Assembly (NCBI RefSeq): GCF_009258045.1
Contig: NZ_CP041166.1
Coordinates: forward strand, 1,240,001-1,304,000
DNA length: 64,000 nucleotides
Direction of reading: 5' to 3'
Source of the DNA: Sulfurimonas xiamenensis
GTDB taxonomy: Bacteria > Campylobacterota > Campylobacteria > Campylobacterales > Sulfurimonadaceae
Under the pieces are notes generated by a model. The model saw only the letters and a list, made by a program, of their open reading frames with translations, was not told the DNA's origin and made no database searches. The translations under genes and the position numbers were made by a program. Below are positions 36,097-45,146 of the stretch, piece by piece; the stretch's first letter is position 1; the number at the start of each line of letters is the position of its first letter.

Positions 36097-37830
36097 ATGG
36101 ATAGAATAACATCTGATCTATTAGCTAATGGCTCTATAATGAAGAGTCAAGTTGACAGACTGATCGCAAAAGGCTTAAATTCAAATTTAATTCTTAGAGA
36201 TATTACCTTATCTGGATTTATGACAATGGATAGGCTTGTTCGTTTTATTGTCGATAAAATTCAAAGCGGTGAGTATCCTTTATCAATTATTGATAATTAT
36301 GACTATATTCAAGAAAAAGATGTGTTAGCAAAACTTGCAGAAAAACAGAATCTTATGTTTCTTGATTTAGATTCAATAGATATGGATTATAGAATTATGG
36401 AGAAAGCATCACTTTCTCAATTAAAAAAATACAATGCTCTTCCAATATCAGAAGATGATTTAAGCATTACAATAGCTTTTTGCGATCCTCTTGATATTGA
36501 AGCTCAAGAAGCTGTACAGAGACTTTTTCCAAATAAACCAATTAAAACAGTAGTTGCAACTAAAAAACAGATTCAATCATACCTTACTAAGGTAGAATTA
36601 AAAGATAGTGTAAAAGGCTTAGTGAAAAAAATCAAAGATGAATTAAATTCTATAAGTTCTCTAGATCAAAAACAAGAAGCTTCTTCCATTTTACTTTTAA
36701 TTGATGTGATTCTAAAAGCTTGCATTAAAAATCGAGCGAGTGATGTACATATTGAGCCGACAGAAAAAAATTGTGTTGTTCGTACCCGTATCGATGGTAA
36801 ATTGATAGAAATTTTTATATTTGAAAAAGATATATATCCTCCGCTTGCTTCAAGATTAAAACTTCTCTCAAACCTTGATATAGCAGAAAAAAGAAAACCT
36901 CAAGATGGTCGTTTTTCTACAACAATTGGATCAAAAGAGTATGATTTTCGTGTATCTACTCTTCCCATAATTTACGGCGAATCTATTGTTATGAGAATTC
37001 TTGACAAACAAAAGGCGCTTGTAAAATTAGAAGATGCCGGCATGGACAGTGCGAGTTATCAAAAATTTACAAAAGCACTTAAAAGTCCTTATGGTATCAT
37101 ATTGGTAACCGGTCCTACAGGCAGCGGTAAAACGACAACACTATATGGAGCGCTAAATGAACTTAGAAATGTTGAAGACAAGCTTATTACGGTTGAAGAT
37201 CCTGTAGAGTATAAGATGAATCTTATTCAACAGGTACAGGTAAACCCTAAAATAGGTCTTACTTTTGCAGCAGCTCTTAGATCTATACTAAGACAGGATC
37301 CGGATAAAATTATGATTGGTGAAATTCGTGATTCAGAAACACTTGAAATTGCCATTAAAGCTGCACTAACGGGCCACCTGGTAATTTCTACACTCCATAC
37401 GAATGATTCCATTAGTGCTATAACTCGTATGGTAGATATGGGAGTTCCTTCTTACTTGATAAGCGGTTCGTTAGTTGCAATACAGGCTCAAAGACTTGTT
37501 AGAAAAATATGCCCGCATTGTAAAATAGAGGAAAAAGTTCCAGCAAATACTTTAGAGGAGTTACACCAATTTATACCTGAAAATAGTAAATTTTATACTG
37601 GAGCAGGTTGCAAAGAGTGCAATGGAACTGGATATTTGGGAAGAGAGATGATTTGTGAAGTTTTAACTGTTAATGAAAAAATGACATCTCTTATTGCTAA
37701 GAATGCCTCAATTGAGACTTTACATGCCCAAGCAGTAGAAGATGGATTTGTTGGGCTATTTGAAAATGGAATCGATAAAGCTCTTGAAGGTATTACAAGT
37801 TTAGAAGAAATTTTAAGGGTGGCAAAATAA
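36097..37830 (+). CDS. gspE: Type II secretion/type IV pilus assembly ATPase GspE (CtsE-like)
   Basis: A 577-residue secretion ATPase. The N-terminal MshEN-type region has YDYIQEKDVLAKLAEKQNLM. Then come RASDVHIEPTEKNCVVRTRI, Walker A VTGPTGSGKTTTLYGAL, the Asp box ITVEDPVEYKM, Walker B QDPDKIMIGEIRDSET, the His box LTGHLVISTLHTND, and a four-Cys zinc motif (CPHCKIEE and CKECNGTGYLG). The open frame extends 63 bases upstream, but ATG 36097 follows AGGGGAAGAGG and clears the previous stop, so I start there. It hydrolyses ATP to drive pseudopilus assembly with GspF. Confidence 0.94.
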   Translation: MDRITSDLLANGSIMKSQVDRLIAKGLNSNLILRDITLSGFMTMDRLVRFIVDKIQSGEYPLSIIDNYDYIQEKDVLAKLAEKQNLMFLDLDSIDMDYRIMEKASLSQLKKYNALPISEDDLSITIAFCDPLDIEAQEAVQRLFPNKPIKTVVATKKQIQSYLTKVELKDSVKGLVKKIKDELNSISSLDQKQEASSILLLIDVILKACIKNRASDVHIEPTEKNCVVRTRIDGKLIEIFIFEKDIYPPLASRLKLLSNLDIAEKRKPQDGRFSTTIGSKEYDFRVSTLPIIYGESIVMRILDKQKALVKLEDAGMDSASYQKFTKALKSPYGIILVTGPTGSGKTTTLYGALNELRNVEDKLITVEDPVEYKMNLIQQVQVNPKIGLTFAAALRSILRQDPDKIMIGEIRDSETLEIAIKAALTGHLVISTLHTNDSISAITRMVDMGVPSYLISGSLVAIQAQRLVRKICPHCKIEEKVPANTLEELHQFIPENSKFYTGAGCKECNGTGYLGREMICEVLTVNEKMTSLIAKNASIETLHAQAVEDGFVGLFENGIDKALEGITSLEEILRVAK

Positions 37831-39077
37831 TGAAATACTTTGTAGCAACTATCCTCACTAAGGGTAAAAAAGAACAAATAGGAATGTATGCCGAGAACAG
37901 AAAACATGCTAGTGAGCTTACAAAATTAAAATATCCAGGAATTATTCTTAAAATTTCTGAAGAAGAAGAGCCGCTAGAGAAGCAATTTGAAAGATTTAAA
38001 ACAAACTTGTTAAGCAATGTAAAAAAGCGAAAAATAAAGCCCGATGCATTAATAGCTTCTATTAGACAATTGGCTGTTATGACAAATGCAGGGATTTCAA
38101 TTTATGATTCTCTTAATGAAATTGCAAAGTCTACACAAGATAAAAATTTAAAATTGGTTTTTAATAAATTGGCAGAAGATATAAATTCTGGTTATTCCTT
38201 GTCAAAATCTATGAAAAATTTCCAATTTGAGCTAGGAAATTTAACTATCGCCATGGTTCAACTTGGTGAAAAAACAGGTAACCTTGATGATTCGTTGTAT
38301 TCGCTTGCTAATATGCTTGAAGAAATTCGTGCAAATTATATCAAATTTAAAAAAGCAATGGCATATCCAAGAAATGTTATGATTGCAATGGCAATTGCTT
38401 TTACAATTCTAATATCTTATGTTGTTCCTCAATTTAAAGTTATTTTTGAAGAGTTGCATGCTCAATTACCACTGCCTACGCTGATTTTACTAGAGCTTGA
38501 AAATATTTTCAACAATTATGGGCTTTATGTATTGGCTGCTTTAATTATAGGTCTTATTATTTTTAAATATCTAATAAACAACTATGAAGATATTAGGTAT
38601 AACTGGCATAAACTTTTGTTAAAAACATATCTCATTAAGGATATTATTATTTATGCTACACTTAGCCGATTTACACTTGTTTTCTCAGAGTTAGTCCGTG
38701 CCGGTATTCCCATTGCAGAAGCTCTAGATACTTCTATATCAATGTTAGAAAATCTTCCTCTAAAAAAGAAACTTGCATCCGTCAGAATATCTGTTGAAAA
38801 AGGTACATCTCTGCATGAAGGTTTAGAAGAAACACAATTATTTGAAAATATGATTATTCAAATGATTAGTGCCGGTGAAGACAGTGGTACTTTAGACTCT
38901 ATGGTAAGTAAAGTAGCTGAGTATTATAAAATGAAATTTGATGCTATTATTGATGGCCTTAATGAGGCGATAGAGCCAGTAATGCTGCTAATTCTCGCTG
39001 CTATGGTTCTTTTACTTGCTCTTGGTATATTTTTACCAATGTGGGATTTAGGAAATGCTGTTCAAGGAAGAGGATAA
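37830..39077 (+). CDS. gspF: Type II secretion/type IV pilus platform protein GspF (CtsF-like)
   Basis: A 415-residue inner-membrane platform protein with two GspF domains. The first has IRQLAVMTNAGISIYDSLNE and LANMLEEIRANYIKFKKAMA. The second has FTLVFSELVRAGIPIAEALD and the C-terminal helix VMLLILAAMVLLLALGIFLP. Three membrane segments are visible. It shares one base with the gspE stop and ends the operon. No pilin-like gene (prepilin peptidase site followed by a hydrophobic helix) lies beside it, so pseudopilins must be encoded elsewhere. Confidence 0.93.
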   Translation: MKYFVATILTKGKKEQIGMYAENRKHASELTKLKYPGIILKISEEEEPLEKQFERFKTNLLSNVKKRKIKPDALIASIRQLAVMTNAGISIYDSLNEIAKSTQDKNLKLVFNKLAEDINSGYSLSKSMKNFQFELGNLTIAMVQLGEKTGNLDDSLYSLANMLEEIRANYIKFKKAMAYPRNVMIAMAIAFTILISYVVPQFKVIFEELHAQLPLPTLILLELENIFNNYGLYVLAALIIGLIIFKYLINNYEDIRYNWHKLLLKTYLIKDIIIYATLSRFTLVFSELVRAGIPIAEALDTSISMLENLPLKKKLASVRISVEKGTSLHEGLEETQLFENMIIQMISAGEDSGTLDSMVSKVAEYYKMKFDAIIDGLNEAIEPVMLLILAAMVLLLALGIFLPMWDLGNAVQGRG

Positions 39078-39105
39078 AGAGTAAATATAATTTTATATTT
39101 ACTCT
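39078..39105. terminator. Perfect hairpin terminating the secretin operon
   Basis: The arms AGAGTAAATATAA and TTATATTTACTCT pair around TT immediately after the gspF stop. A T-rich stretch follows. It lies between convergent gspF and yebC and could act in both directions. Confidence 0.75.
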
Positions 39106-39176
39106 ATCTTATCCACTATTCAATTTTTTATAATTTAATTTTTATATTGTTATAAAATTATTATTTGCAAATTTAA

Positions 39177-39887
39177 TTATGCTATGTTTGTAAATATTTT
39201 TTGAACATCCTCATCATCTTCAAGTTTATCCAAAATTTTATCTATTTCAGCCTGCTCTTTTTCCGTAATTGTAATTGGTGAGTTTGGCATTCTTTCTAAA
39301 TTTGCTTTTGTAATTTCAATACCCATATTTTCCAAAGCGCTATTTAATGCACCAAAGCTTGTATAATCTCCTGTAACTATAACAACACCGTCTTCTGCTT
39401 CTATCTCTTCTAATCCGGCATCAATTAACTCTAATTCCAACTCCTCCAAATCCATATCATCTTTTAAAGGAAATTCTATTAAAGCTTTTCTATCAAACAT
39501 AAACTCCAAAGATCCTTTTGTAAGCATTTCACCACCATTTTTAGTAAGTATATTTTTAACATTTGCAACTGTTCTGGTATTATTATCAGTCATACACTCA
39601 ATAAAAAGCTGTACCCCGTGTGGAAGTTTACCTTCAAAACTTACTTCCAACATACTTGCCGTATCTTTTGCCGTTGCTCTTTTAATTGCTGCCTCTATAT
39701 TATCTTTTGGCATATTTTCAGCTTTGGCATTAAGAATTGCTGTACGAAGTCTAGGATTCATATCAGGATCTGTTCCGCCCTCTTTTGCAGCCAAGGTAAT
39801 TATTTTTCCTAATTTCGGAAACAGTTTTGACATTGCTCCCCATCTTTTTAGTTTTGATGCTTTTCTATATTCAAAAGCTCTACCCAT
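39177..39887 (-). CDS. yebC: YebC/TACO1 family protein
   Basis: A 236-residue protein of the YebC/TACO1 family, long annotated as a transcriptional regulator and more recently linked to translation of proline-rich stretches. It has the typical [40 protein letters not shown] and NIEAAIKRA. The middle reads [20 protein letters not shown] and the end is rich in acid ([15 protein letters not shown]). ATG 39887 follows AAGGAGAA; the TTG codon just before it is less likely as start. Confidence 0.95.
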   Translation of the reverse strand: MGRAFEYRKASKLKRWGAMSKLFPKLGKIITLAAKEGGTDPDMNPRLRTAILNAKAENMPKDNIEAAIKRATAKDTASMLEVSFEGKLPHGVQLFIECMTDNNTRTVANVKNILTKNGGEMLTKGSLEFMFDRKALIEFPLKDDMDLEELELELIDAGLEEIEAEDGVVIVTGDYTSFGALNSALENMGIEITKANLERMPNSPITITEKEQAEIDKILDKLEDDEDVQKIFTNIA

Positions 39888-39985
39888 CAATTCTCCTTTA
39901 TTATTTATAATATACTTTGTGTAATTACACTCATTTTAAAAATCAAAAATGTATAATAGCATATTAGACTATATGGGGTATTTAA

Positions 39986-40477
39986 ATGCAGCTAGCTTTT
40001 AAGATTAAACACTATCTTTTCAATGCATTTCGTGAATTATTTGTTTATAATCATAGTTCTTTAGAGTTTCGTGCGAAACTTTTTGCATTAATTCTCTCTG
40101 CAAATGAAAATGCAAAAATAGACGACTATTCAATTATAAAAAAGATAGGTATGAAAATATATAAAAATGATGAAGAGAGAGCAGATCTTTTAGTGCTAAA
40201 TACAAAAGAACTTATTGAAAAAGTAAAAGAAAACAATGGCTTAGATATAGACACACTTGTATTAAATATTCAAAAAGATCTAAAACTTATGCCAAGATAT
40301 GCTAAAAAAATAGATATTGACTCGCTCAAAGAACTGCTTAATCTTTCACATGATGGAGATGTTATCTCTTATCAAGAAAATATGATAGAGTTTTTACAAA
40401 CACTAAAAGTAGAAACACTACATGAGAAAAGAGTGCAGATTGCTAAAGATGAAGAGAATATAGAGTCTAAATATTAA
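39986..40477 (+). CDS. Hypothetical helical protein, possibly TerB-like
   Basis: A 163-residue soluble, all-helical protein. The stretch LEFRAKLFALILSANENAKI, then DDYSIIKKIGMKIYKNDEER, has the look of a TerB-type domain, where acidic residues bind metal, but the match is weak. No signal peptide or membrane segment is seen. It is the only plus-strand gene in this run, between divergent yebC and convergent ttcA, whose 3' end it overlaps by 11 bases. Function unknown. Confidence 0.65.
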   Translation: MQLAFKIKHYLFNAFRELFVYNHSSLEFRAKLFALILSANENAKIDDYSIIKKIGMKIYKNDEERADLLVLNTKELIEKVKENNGLDIDTLVLNIQKDLKLMPRYAKKIDIDSLKELLNLSHDGDVISYQENMIEFLQTLKVETLHEKRVQIAKDEENIESKY

Positions 40478-41225
40478 ACTTCTCTTTATCAAAAAAACTC
40501 TCAACTGATATATTTTTAAATGCTGCATTTAAACTGGTAAAAAATGAAGGGAAATCTTTTTCCATCTTTGCTAACATCTCTTTAGTATTTGCTCTAGCAT
40601 ATGGCATTTTTACATCAAAACGCATAGAAGGACATGCTTCATCGCCAATAGTAGGAATACTATTATCATCTGCAAATGCTCTTAATTGGCGCTCTCTCAT
40701 CTGAATCAGCGGACGAATAACTATTAAGCCGTTATCTGCTTTATATTTTGGCGCAAGTGAGCGCAACTGCCCATTGTAAATAAAATTCATAAAAAAACTC
40801 TCTGCAGCATCATCCATATGATGACCAAGAGCTACTTTATTACATCCATGTACCTGTGCAGCACTATAAAGAGAACCTCTTCTCATACGAGAGAAAAAAC
40901 TGCAAAAAGATGAATTTTTTCTAATCTTCTCTTCTGCTAAATTATAAATTTGCGTATCATGTATTGTGTGAGGAATTTCATATTCTTGGCAATGTGCAAT
41001 AAGATTATCAAAATTTTCACCCATCCCGTAAGAGACAGTTACTGCAATAAATTCAAATTTGAATGGTGCTCGGCGCTGCTGTTCTTTTAGCGCATGTACC
41101 ATAGTAAGCGAATCTTTGCCACCGCTTAATCCTACTAAAATCTTGTCACCCTCTTCTATAAGATTAAACTCTGCATTTGTTTTGCCAAGCTTACTCATTA
41201 TTTTTTTAGAAATCTTTATAGACAT
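40467..41225 (-). CDS. ttcA: TtcA-like tRNA 2-thiocytidine synthetase
   Basis: A 252-residue PP-loop ATPase with VGLSGGKDSLTMVHAL (SGGKDS at 34-39), SSFCSFFSRMRRGSLYSAA and KVALGHHMDDAAESFFMNF. These identify TtcA, which thiolates C32 of tRNA. E. coli TtcA binds a [4Fe-4S] cluster through C122, C125 and C222. Here the equivalent pair reads C108-S-F-F111, so one expected ligand is Phe; a later Cys is present in DEACPSM. The protein may use another ligand, or belong to a TtcA-like branch with a changed task. It starts two bases after mtnN. Confidence 0.82.
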   Translation of the reverse strand: MSIKISKKIMSKLGKTNAEFNLIEEGDKILVGLSGGKDSLTMVHALKEQQRRAPFKFEFIAVTVSYGMGENFDNLIAHCQEYEIPHTIHDTQIYNLAEEKIRKNSSFCSFFSRMRRGSLYSAAQVHGCNKVALGHHMDDAAESFFMNFIYNGQLRSLAPKYKADNGLIVIRPLIQMRERQLRAFADDNSIPTIGDEACPSMRFDVKMPYARANTKEMLAKMEKDFPSFFTSLNAAFKNISVESFFDKEKFNI

Positions 41226-41227
41226 AA

Positions 41228-41920
41228 CTACTCTACTATCCTGTCTACCATTTTCATCACAAACTCAGCACTCTCTTTTGCACTCGTTTCTAAAAATGTA
41301 TCAAAACTAAAGCTTGCATCCATATCTGCAGCATCACTGATTGAGCGAAGAATAAAAAACGGTATATTTAGAGCGTCACATACAACAGCAACGCTTCCTC
41401 CCTCCATCTCTAAAGCATCTGCGCCAAATGTTGTTCCTATCCAATTTTTTCTCTTTTCGTCGGCAACAAATTGATCTCCGGTTGCAATGATGCCCTCTTG
41501 TACGCTTTTACCCATGCTTGCAGCAACTTCTTTGCTTATCTCTATCATCTCTTTATCTGTCTCTACAAAAACGGCTCCCTCGGGAACATAGCCATATGGA
41601 TGACCAAATGCCGTAATATCCAAATCATGTTGAGTAAGTTTTGTAGCAACAATTAAATCGCCAACTTTTAGGGTGGGAGATATTGCCCCAGCAACTCCTG
41701 AAAACAAAAGTTTTGTAGCTCTAAAATGCTCGATCATGGTTGTAGCAGTAAGTGTCGAGAAAACCTTCCCTATCTTAGAGTACGCTATCACAAGTCGAAC
41801 ACCTCTGTATGTTGCCTCATAATATCTATTTCCGGCATACTCTACTGTTTTGTACGAACCGACCTTTTCAAGTATTGGGGCAATCTCTTCAGGCATTGCT
41901 CCCATGATAGCAATTTTCAT
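41228..41920 (-). CDS. mtnN: 5'-methylthioadenosine/S-adenosylhomocysteine nucleosidase
   Basis: A 230-residue nucleosidase that removes adenine from MTA, SAH or, in some Campylobacterota, aminofutalosine in menaquinone synthesis. It has MKIAIMGAMPEEIAPILEKV, FSGVAGAISPTLKVGDLIVA, ATGDQFVADEKRK, GADALEMEGGSVAVVCD and LRSISDAADMDA, covering the purine site and catalytic acids. It sits between fabD and ttcA in a tight run. The substrate range cannot be decided here. Confidence 0.95.
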   Translation of the reverse strand: MKIAIMGAMPEEIAPILEKVGSYKTVEYAGNRYYEATYRGVRLVIAYSKIGKVFSTLTATTMIEHFRATKLLFSGVAGAISPTLKVGDLIVATKLTQHDLDITAFGHPYGYVPEGAVFVETDKEMIEISKEVAASMGKSVQEGIIATGDQFVADEKRKNWIGTTFGADALEMEGGSVAVVCDALNIPFFILRSISDAADMDASFSFDTFLETSAKESAEFVMKMVDRIVE

Positions 41921-41931
41921 CTACTCTCCTC

Positions 41932-42870
41932 TTAATTACAAATTTCTTTAACTACTTTATCTAAAGTTTCCATATCAAAAACATTTAATGTTTCCAAATC
42001 TTTGGCTATTCTTTTATTGAGTCCTTTTAATGTTGAACCGTTGCCAAATTCTATTGCAATATCAACACTATCAGCAATTGCAAGAATAGAGTGTTTGTAT
42101 TTCACAGGTTTTATAAGCTGCTCTTTAAGAAGTGAAACTGCATCTTTTTTTGTGGAGTATGGAGAAGTGGTAACATTTGAGATTACAGGAGCTTCGAAAT
42201 TATCTTCAATCATGCCTTCCATTAAACTTGCAAGAGGTAATTGAGCAGAAGATAAAAGTTCACAGTGGCTTGCTACAGACATATTAAGAAGCAGTGCTCT
42301 TTTTGCACCTGCATTTTTAAATGTCTGTTCAAGTGATTGTAAATCAGCTTTCATACCTGCAACAACCAACTGTCCGTCTTGATTATAATTTGCCGGCCAA
42401 ACCTTTTTACCTTGACTTAAAGCTTCTACACAAACTTTCTCAACACTTGCATCATCAAGTCCAACTATAGCCATCATTCCAGCTTCTATATCACTGCAAG
42501 CATCCTGCATTAGCTGCCCGCGTCTATGAACAAGTTCAACAGCATCAACATAATCGATTGCACCGCTTGCACAAAGAGCCGAAAATTCACCCAATGAATG
42601 TCCTAAAAACAGCTCAGCTTTTAAATCGGGGCATTTCTCCTTAAACAGACGATAAGCTATCATCTGCACTAAAAGAATTGCAGGCTGCGTATAAGCAGTT
42701 TGTCCTAGCATATCATTCTCTTCAAATAATAAATTTTCAAAGTTTACACCAATTCTTTCACCCGCTTTTTCAAACATCTCTTTTGCCATATCTGAATTCT
42801 CATAAAAATTCTTTCCCATTCCCAAAGATTGAGAACCTTGTCCTGCAAAAATCATTGCTATTTTTTTCAT
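41932..42870 (-). CDS. fabD: Malonyl-CoA:ACP transacylase FabD
   Basis: A 312-residue acyltransferase that loads malonate onto acyl carrier protein for fatty acid synthesis. IFAGQGSQSLGMGKNFYENS starts the fold. LFLGHSLGEFSALCASGAID carries the nucleophilic Ser in GHSLG. Later motifs are NYNQDGQLVVAGMKADL and the active-site His in SVASHCELL. The length is normal. It follows the regulator gene by ten bases, so that gene and fabD are likely co-transcribed. Confidence 0.95.
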   Translation of the reverse strand: MKKIAMIFAGQGSQSLGMGKNFYENSDMAKEMFEKAGERIGVNFENLLFEENDMLGQTAYTQPAILLVQMIAYRLFKEKCPDLKAELFLGHSLGEFSALCASGAIDYVDAVELVHRRGQLMQDACSDIEAGMMAIVGLDDASVEKVCVEALSQGKKVWPANYNQDGQLVVAGMKADLQSLEQTFKNAGAKRALLLNMSVASHCELLSSAQLPLASLMEGMIEDNFEAPVISNVTTSPYSTKKDAVSLLKEQLIKPVKYKHSILAIADSVDIAIEFGNGSTLKGLNKRIAKDLETLNVFDMETLDKVVKEICN

Positions 42871-42880
42871 TTTATACCCT

Positions 42881-43630
42881 TTATAAATATTTTTGATTTT
42901 CAGCTATTTTTTTTCTAAGTGTGTTTCTGTTTAAACCTAGTTTTTCAGAAAGCTGCAACTGTGATTTAAATCTCTGTAATCCTGCTTTAATTATTGGAAC
43001 TTCATACAGATGTAAAAAATTTTTATAATCATTATTAGAGCCTAACTTATCCGTTAGATAGTTTTGAATAATAGTCATCAATTCATTTTCATTTATATCT
43101 TGCAAAAGATAGCTTATCATTACCTGTCTTCTTAAAGAGTGTGAATTTTGACTCAAATCTGGTTTGAAATTTTTAATCTTAAACTCATCTTTTGCATAAA
43201 ACAAAAGAGCTGCTTCTTTTATAAATGTTTTTACTAATATATCAACATCTTCAGGTCTCTCTGACAAAGATGGTATATTAAATTTTACACTAAAGTATTT
43301 ATCGACATTTTCATTATGATATAAATTTTTTGCTGTTGCTACAACTTTTATATTTTGACTATCTAAAATTTCTAAAATTTTGTTTATATTTGGTGAATTT
43401 TCTAAATTTGTAATAATTATCTCTTTAACACTATTTAAAGCTATTAAGAGTTCATTATAGTTAGATGCTTCCAATATTGGAGCATCTGGAAGTATATAGC
43501 GAGCTAAAGTTTTTTTTCCAACACCTGATTCTCCAGTTATAAGAGAATTTACACTTAATGTTTTTAAAAGAGTGGCAGTTTTAAATGCTTGCGCTGAAGA
43601 AGCGGAAGCAGTTATATAACTAGCATCCAC
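42881..43630 (-). CDS. Degenerate NtrC-like AAA+ regulator with Fis-type HTH
   Basis: About 249 residues resembling a shortened sigma-54 activator. Walker A is intact (LITGESGVGKKTLARYIL). The region where the GAFTGA sigma-54 loop should be is missing, and Walker B reads EIIITNLENS without the usual acidic pair. The end is a Fis-type helix-turn-helix, LQLSEKLGLNRNTLRKKIAE. It probably no longer activates sigma-54 promoters and may act as a DNA-binding protein. The frame reaches up to 43690 inside slyD; GTG 43630 at VDASYITASASSAQ fits the family N-terminus better. Confidence 0.72.
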   Translation of the reverse strand: MDASYITASASSAQAFKTATLLKTLSVNSLITGESGVGKKTLARYILPDAPILEASNYNELLIALNSVKEIIITNLENSPNINKILEILDSQNIKVVATAKNLYHNENVDKYFSVKFNIPSLSERPEDVDILVKTFIKEAALLFYAKDEFKIKNFKPDLSQNSHSLRRQVMISYLLQDINENELMTIIQNYLTDKLGSNNDYKNFLHLYEVPIIKAGLQRFKSQLQLSEKLGLNRNTLRKKIAENQKYL

Positions 43631-44132
43631 AACCAGCGCCAGCACCTGTGCCGCAACAGCTCTCTTGCTGATTTTCAGCTGGAATTCCACTCGCTATTTC
43701 TTCAGCAGATGCTTCTCTAATATTATTGATTGATACAGTAAAAGCCAAATCTTTGCCTGCTAGTGGGTGATTAAAATCAATAATGACACTTTCACTTCCT
43801 ATCTCTTGAACAACAACTTGAATAGTTCCTCCATCTTCACCTTGACCATAAAGAGTCATACCAACTTCTAGATCTATTCCTGCGAATTGATCCTTTGGAA
43901 CTTCTTGCTTAGCTTCAGCATTATGTTCACCATATGCATCCTCTGCTTTTACTAATACATCAGTTTTTTCACCTATTGACATATTTGCGATTGCATTTTC
44001 TAATCCCGGAATAATCTGACCTCTTCCAAACATAAATACTAACGGCTCAGCGCCAACATTACTATCTACAATTTTTTCTCCATCGCGGACTTCATATTCT
44101 ATTGATACAACTTGATTTGTTTCTATTGCCAT
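43620..44132 (-). CDS. slyD: SlyD-type FKBP peptidyl-prolyl isomerase
   Basis: A 170-residue isomerase and metallochaperone. The FKBP core has VSIEYEVRDGEKIVDSNVGA, PLVFMFGRGQIIPGLENAIA, and VIIDFNHPLAGKDLAFTVSI after an inserted chaperone flap. The tail is Cys- and Gly-rich (ESCCGTGAGAGCGC), not His-rich, which suits binding of Ni or other soft metals; SlyD supplies Ni to hydrogenases in E. coli. hyp genes occur about 16 kb away in this window, although not in the same transcript. Confidence 0.92.
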   Translation of the reverse strand: MAIETNQVVSIEYEVRDGEKIVDSNVGAEPLVFMFGRGQIIPGLENAIANMSIGEKTDVLVKAEDAYGEHNAEAKQEVPKDQFAGIDLEVGMTLYGQGEDGGTIQVVVQEIGSESVIIDFNHPLAGKDLAFTVSINNIREASAEEIASGIPAENQQESCCGTGAGAGCGC

Positions 44133-44201
44133 TATAGGTACCTTTTAATTTTTTGAGATTTTATCATAATATAATATCAATTACAAATTTATTGATATCT
44201 A

Positions 44202-45143
44202 TCATTTAATTAAATTTAATTTATCTTCTGCTTTTTTTGCATATGTTGTTTCGGGATATTGTTGAATTACAGCATTATAAAAATTTTTTGCATTATTTTT
44301 ATCACCTGTTTCATCCATAGAAATTGCTGTATGGAGCATTAAAAGAGGCATATAATCAGCTTTATCATAAAGAGAGGCACTTTTTTTAAAATATGCTATT
44401 GCTTCAGCATAATTTTTTTTATAATAATAGATCTCTCCTATCATATAGTGAGAGCGAGCAGGTTTATAATTGTTATCTATAAGATATTTATAATATTTTA
44501 TAGATTCAGTATAATGTTTTTTGTCATAAAGGTCTTTTGCTTTTGTTTCAATTTCTCCATTTGACATACCATCATATAAAGATTTTTTTGGCTCTATTTG
44601 CTTTTTTAACTCTTTTGCAACAAGATCTTTAAATTTATTGACATCATTTACTAGCGCATTAAATTCAGATTTTGTAATATAGGACTCATTTATAGAATCA
44701 ACAATTTTAGAAATTTCTGCAATTTGTAATTTTATTTTTTCTATCTCTTGTTTATTTATTATTATATTATCGCTATTTTCTTGAAAAAATTTTGTTACTC
44801 TTTGATCATACTCATTACTATTTTTTTTCTGAATCTCATTTTCATCAAATAATGATTTTATTTGAAGTCTGTTTTCATGTGTTGATGAATTTATACTTTC
44901 AATAATAGTCTGCAAGCCATCTATTCTCTCTCTTAGAGAATCAACTTCGTTTGCTTGATTATTACTTTTTATAACAACTTTATTAAGATCTTTTTTTGTT
45001 TCTAATAAAACTGATTCTGTTGAAGTCAAACCATAAGGGTTTGGATTATTTAAGTCGCCGGCGCCAAACGCAGAAGGTTCAGCACCGGTTAAATAGTAAG
45101 GAGAGATTATTGCCAGTAAAGCAATTAATTTAGTTCTGTTCAT
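44202..45143 (-). CDS. cpoB: Tol-Pal system TPR protein CpoB/YbgF
   Basis: A 313-residue periplasmic protein with a signal peptide (MNRTKLIALLAIISPYYLTG). A coiled coil (about 45-175, with NQANEVDSLRERIDGLQTII) is followed by C-terminal TPR repeats (KDLYDKKHYTESIKYYKYLI; GEIYYYKKNYAEAIAYFKKS; AKNFYNAVIQQYPETTYAKK). This is the CpoB/YbgF layout, with a longer coiled coil than in E. coli. It lies three bases after pal. Confidence 0.88.
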   Translation of the reverse strand: MNRTKLIALLAIISPYYLTGAEPSAFGAGDLNNPNPYGLTSTESVLLETKKDLNKVVIKSNNQANEVDSLRERIDGLQTIIESINSSTHENRLQIKSLFDENEIQKKNSNEYDQRVTKFFQENSDNIIINKQEIEKIKLQIAEISKIVDSINESYITKSEFNALVNDVNKFKDLVAKELKKQIEPKKSLYDGMSNGEIETKAKDLYDKKHYTESIKYYKYLIDNNYKPARSHYMIGEIYYYKKNYAEAIAYFKKSASLYDKADYMPLLMLHTAISMDETGDKNNAKNFYNAVIQQYPETTYAKKAEDKLNLIK

Positions 45144-45146
45144 TAA

